DNA from: a virus
Virus record (IMG/VR): IMGVR_UViG_3300017605_000505
Coordinates: 1-29,796 of that record
Length of the DNA: 29,796 nt
Reading direction: 5' to 3' (one strand)
Numbering within the stretch: the stretch's first letter is position 1; each line of letters begins with the position of its first letter. The notes beneath the pieces are model-generated. The model saw nothing but the letters and a program-made list of their open reading frames with translations. It was not told the DNA's origin and searched no databases. This document shows, in pieces, positions 28,965 to 29,796 of this stretch. The translations under genes and the position numbers were made by a program.

Positions 28965-29796
28965 GCCGGTGAAGCGGTCACGTCGAGTTTGGAGAACGAC
29001 GAGTCGTTGATAGTCGTGAAGGTCCCGGCTTGCATGTTCTGCGCCTGCAAGAGCACGACCAGCGGCCCGGCCGCAACGGTCCAACCCTCATTGAGTTCCA
29101 TCGACTCGGTGACGTTGGCGGCAAAGTTCTGCTGATTCTGCTTGATGGTGACACCGTTGAACGCGAGATTCATCCGCACTAACGCGAGGGCTGGCGCCGA
29201 ACCGATGACCGACCCATGAACCTGAACTCGACGCGGATACGCAGCCGTCCCGAAGTCCGTCGTGGCGAGCGCGGCCCAACCACTGTTGGTGATGCTGGTG
29301 GCAGGGATATTGATGGTTCTGCCATCGGACTGAACCTGGTACGGACCGGGCAGGACGGTCGTAATGTCCTCGACGATGATGATGGCGGTCGTCGTAGCCG
29401 CGTAGACCGTCAGCGTTCCGGCCGAGGTATTGATCTGCCCCTTGCGCGTCTGCGGACCCGACAAGCCGGTCTCGACGGCGACGACAACTATGTCGGCGTA
29501 GTAGTTCGCTGTCGGAACCGTCGCGAACGCACGCCGGACCAGCGTGCCGGAAGCGTTCGCGATCTGAGCGACGATCGACGCTGGGCCCACCGATGGATAA
29601 CACGTCAGGATCATCGTCGTCATGTAGCGACGAGTCGGGTCGGCGGTCCACGTCACCGACATGTTCGTAATGTCGGTCGAGCCTTGAACAATGTCTCCGG
29701 TCGCGGTGATCGGCCGGTCCAGATTGACGATGTGTTCTCCGGACAAACAGGTCCAGTCGCGCGAGCGGTAAAGCTCGTTGCCGTCGCGGTTGATCA
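28961..29796 (-). CDS. Fibre-like or structural protein, N-terminus beyond window
   Basis: The frame stays open through the right edge. The last in-window codons read INRDGNELYRSRDW, preceded at the very edge by an incomplete codon ending in TG that could be ATG. A TTG at 29746 is a possible but weak internal start. The INRDG motif resembles LINRDGSVAM in the collar/fibre protein at 18636-19583. The rest is beta-rich and Thr/Ala-rich (TLTVYAATTTAIIIVEDI; VVLLQAQNMQAGTF) with no recognised domain. It is translationally coupled to terL (ATGA). A fibre or decoration protein is the best guess. Confidence 0.6.
   Translation of the reverse strand, partial: INRDGNELYRSRDWTCLSGEHIVNLDRPITATGDIVQGSTDITNMSVTWTADPTRRYMTTMILTCYPSVGPASIVAQIANASGTLVRRAFATVPTANYYADIVVVAVETGLSGPQTRKGQINTSAGTLTVYAATTTAIIIVEDITTVLPGPYQVQSDGRTINIPATSITNSGWAALATTDFGTAAYPRRVQVHGSVIGSAPALALVRMNLAFNGVTIKQNQQNFAANVTESMELNEGWTVAAGPLVVLLQAQNMQAGTFTTINDSSFSKLDVTASPA

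Noticed and set aside
1-29796. tRNA genes, CRISPR arrays, insertion sequences, integrase or attachment sites
   Set aside because: Reading both strands gave no cloverleaf, regularly spaced repeat array, transposase, recombinase or core site that I could support.

Overview
The window looks like part of the genome of a short-tailed (podovirus-like) bacteriophage, probably infecting a high-GC Gram-positive (actinobacterial) host. The host inference rests on three things. The DNA is GC-rich with frequent GTG and TTG starts. The endolysin is an amidase with the WHHTAS / PDRKIDP signature common in actinophage endolysins. Several small zinc-finger proteins (C-x2-C-x6-C...H and C-x4-H...C-x2-C) are of types familiar from actinophages. 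No integrase, repressor, DNA polymerase, tRNA gene or CRISPR array was seen, so lifestyle and exact taxonomy stay open.

The two halves converge near position 7,110. The left arm (1-7,100) is transcribed rightward. It holds the tail end of a membrane protein, then about 14 small, tightly packed genes of mostly unknown function and one large AAA+ ATPase (2,526-4,058). At least five of the small proteins carry putative zinc-binding motifs, including a textbook C2H2 finger. The arm is divided by three near-identical 19-20 bp palindromes (TATTCC-N4-GGAATA), each placed 1-6 nt after a stop codon and followed by a GC-rich hairpin, two of them with UUCG loops. A repeated leader motif (CAACCCACRA) precedes five start codons, and five gene junctions overlap by exactly 14 nt.

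The right arm (7,126-29,796) is one leftward operon for the virion and lysis. In order of transcription it encodes: a fibre-like protein cut by the window edge, the large terminase, a probable virion protein, a zinc-ribbon miniprotein, the portal, scaffold, major capsid protein, a small linker protein, the head-tail adaptor, the nozzle (tail tubular B-like) protein, a His-rich collar/fibre protein, three Gln/Tyr-rich proteins and a 2,247-residue protein that together look like an ejection apparatus, a small basic protein, and the lysis cassette. The cassette contains a two-TM holin candidate, an unknown 92-aa protein, the amidase endolysin and a one-TM protein. Most junctions overlap as ATGA, GTGA or TTGA, which fixes the starts well and suggests translational coupling. 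There is no major tail-tube protein, sheath or tape-measure chaperone, which supports a short tail.

Two membrane-protein genes of 58 codons each (7,126-7,302 and 8,444-8,620) are easy to miss because of their size. One small acidic ORF (24,331-24,459) points against the virion operon between portal and scaffold. The items most worth following up are the palindrome/hairpin/leader modules, the insulated AAA+ ATPase with an inverted Walker B acidic pair, and the zinc-finger cluster.
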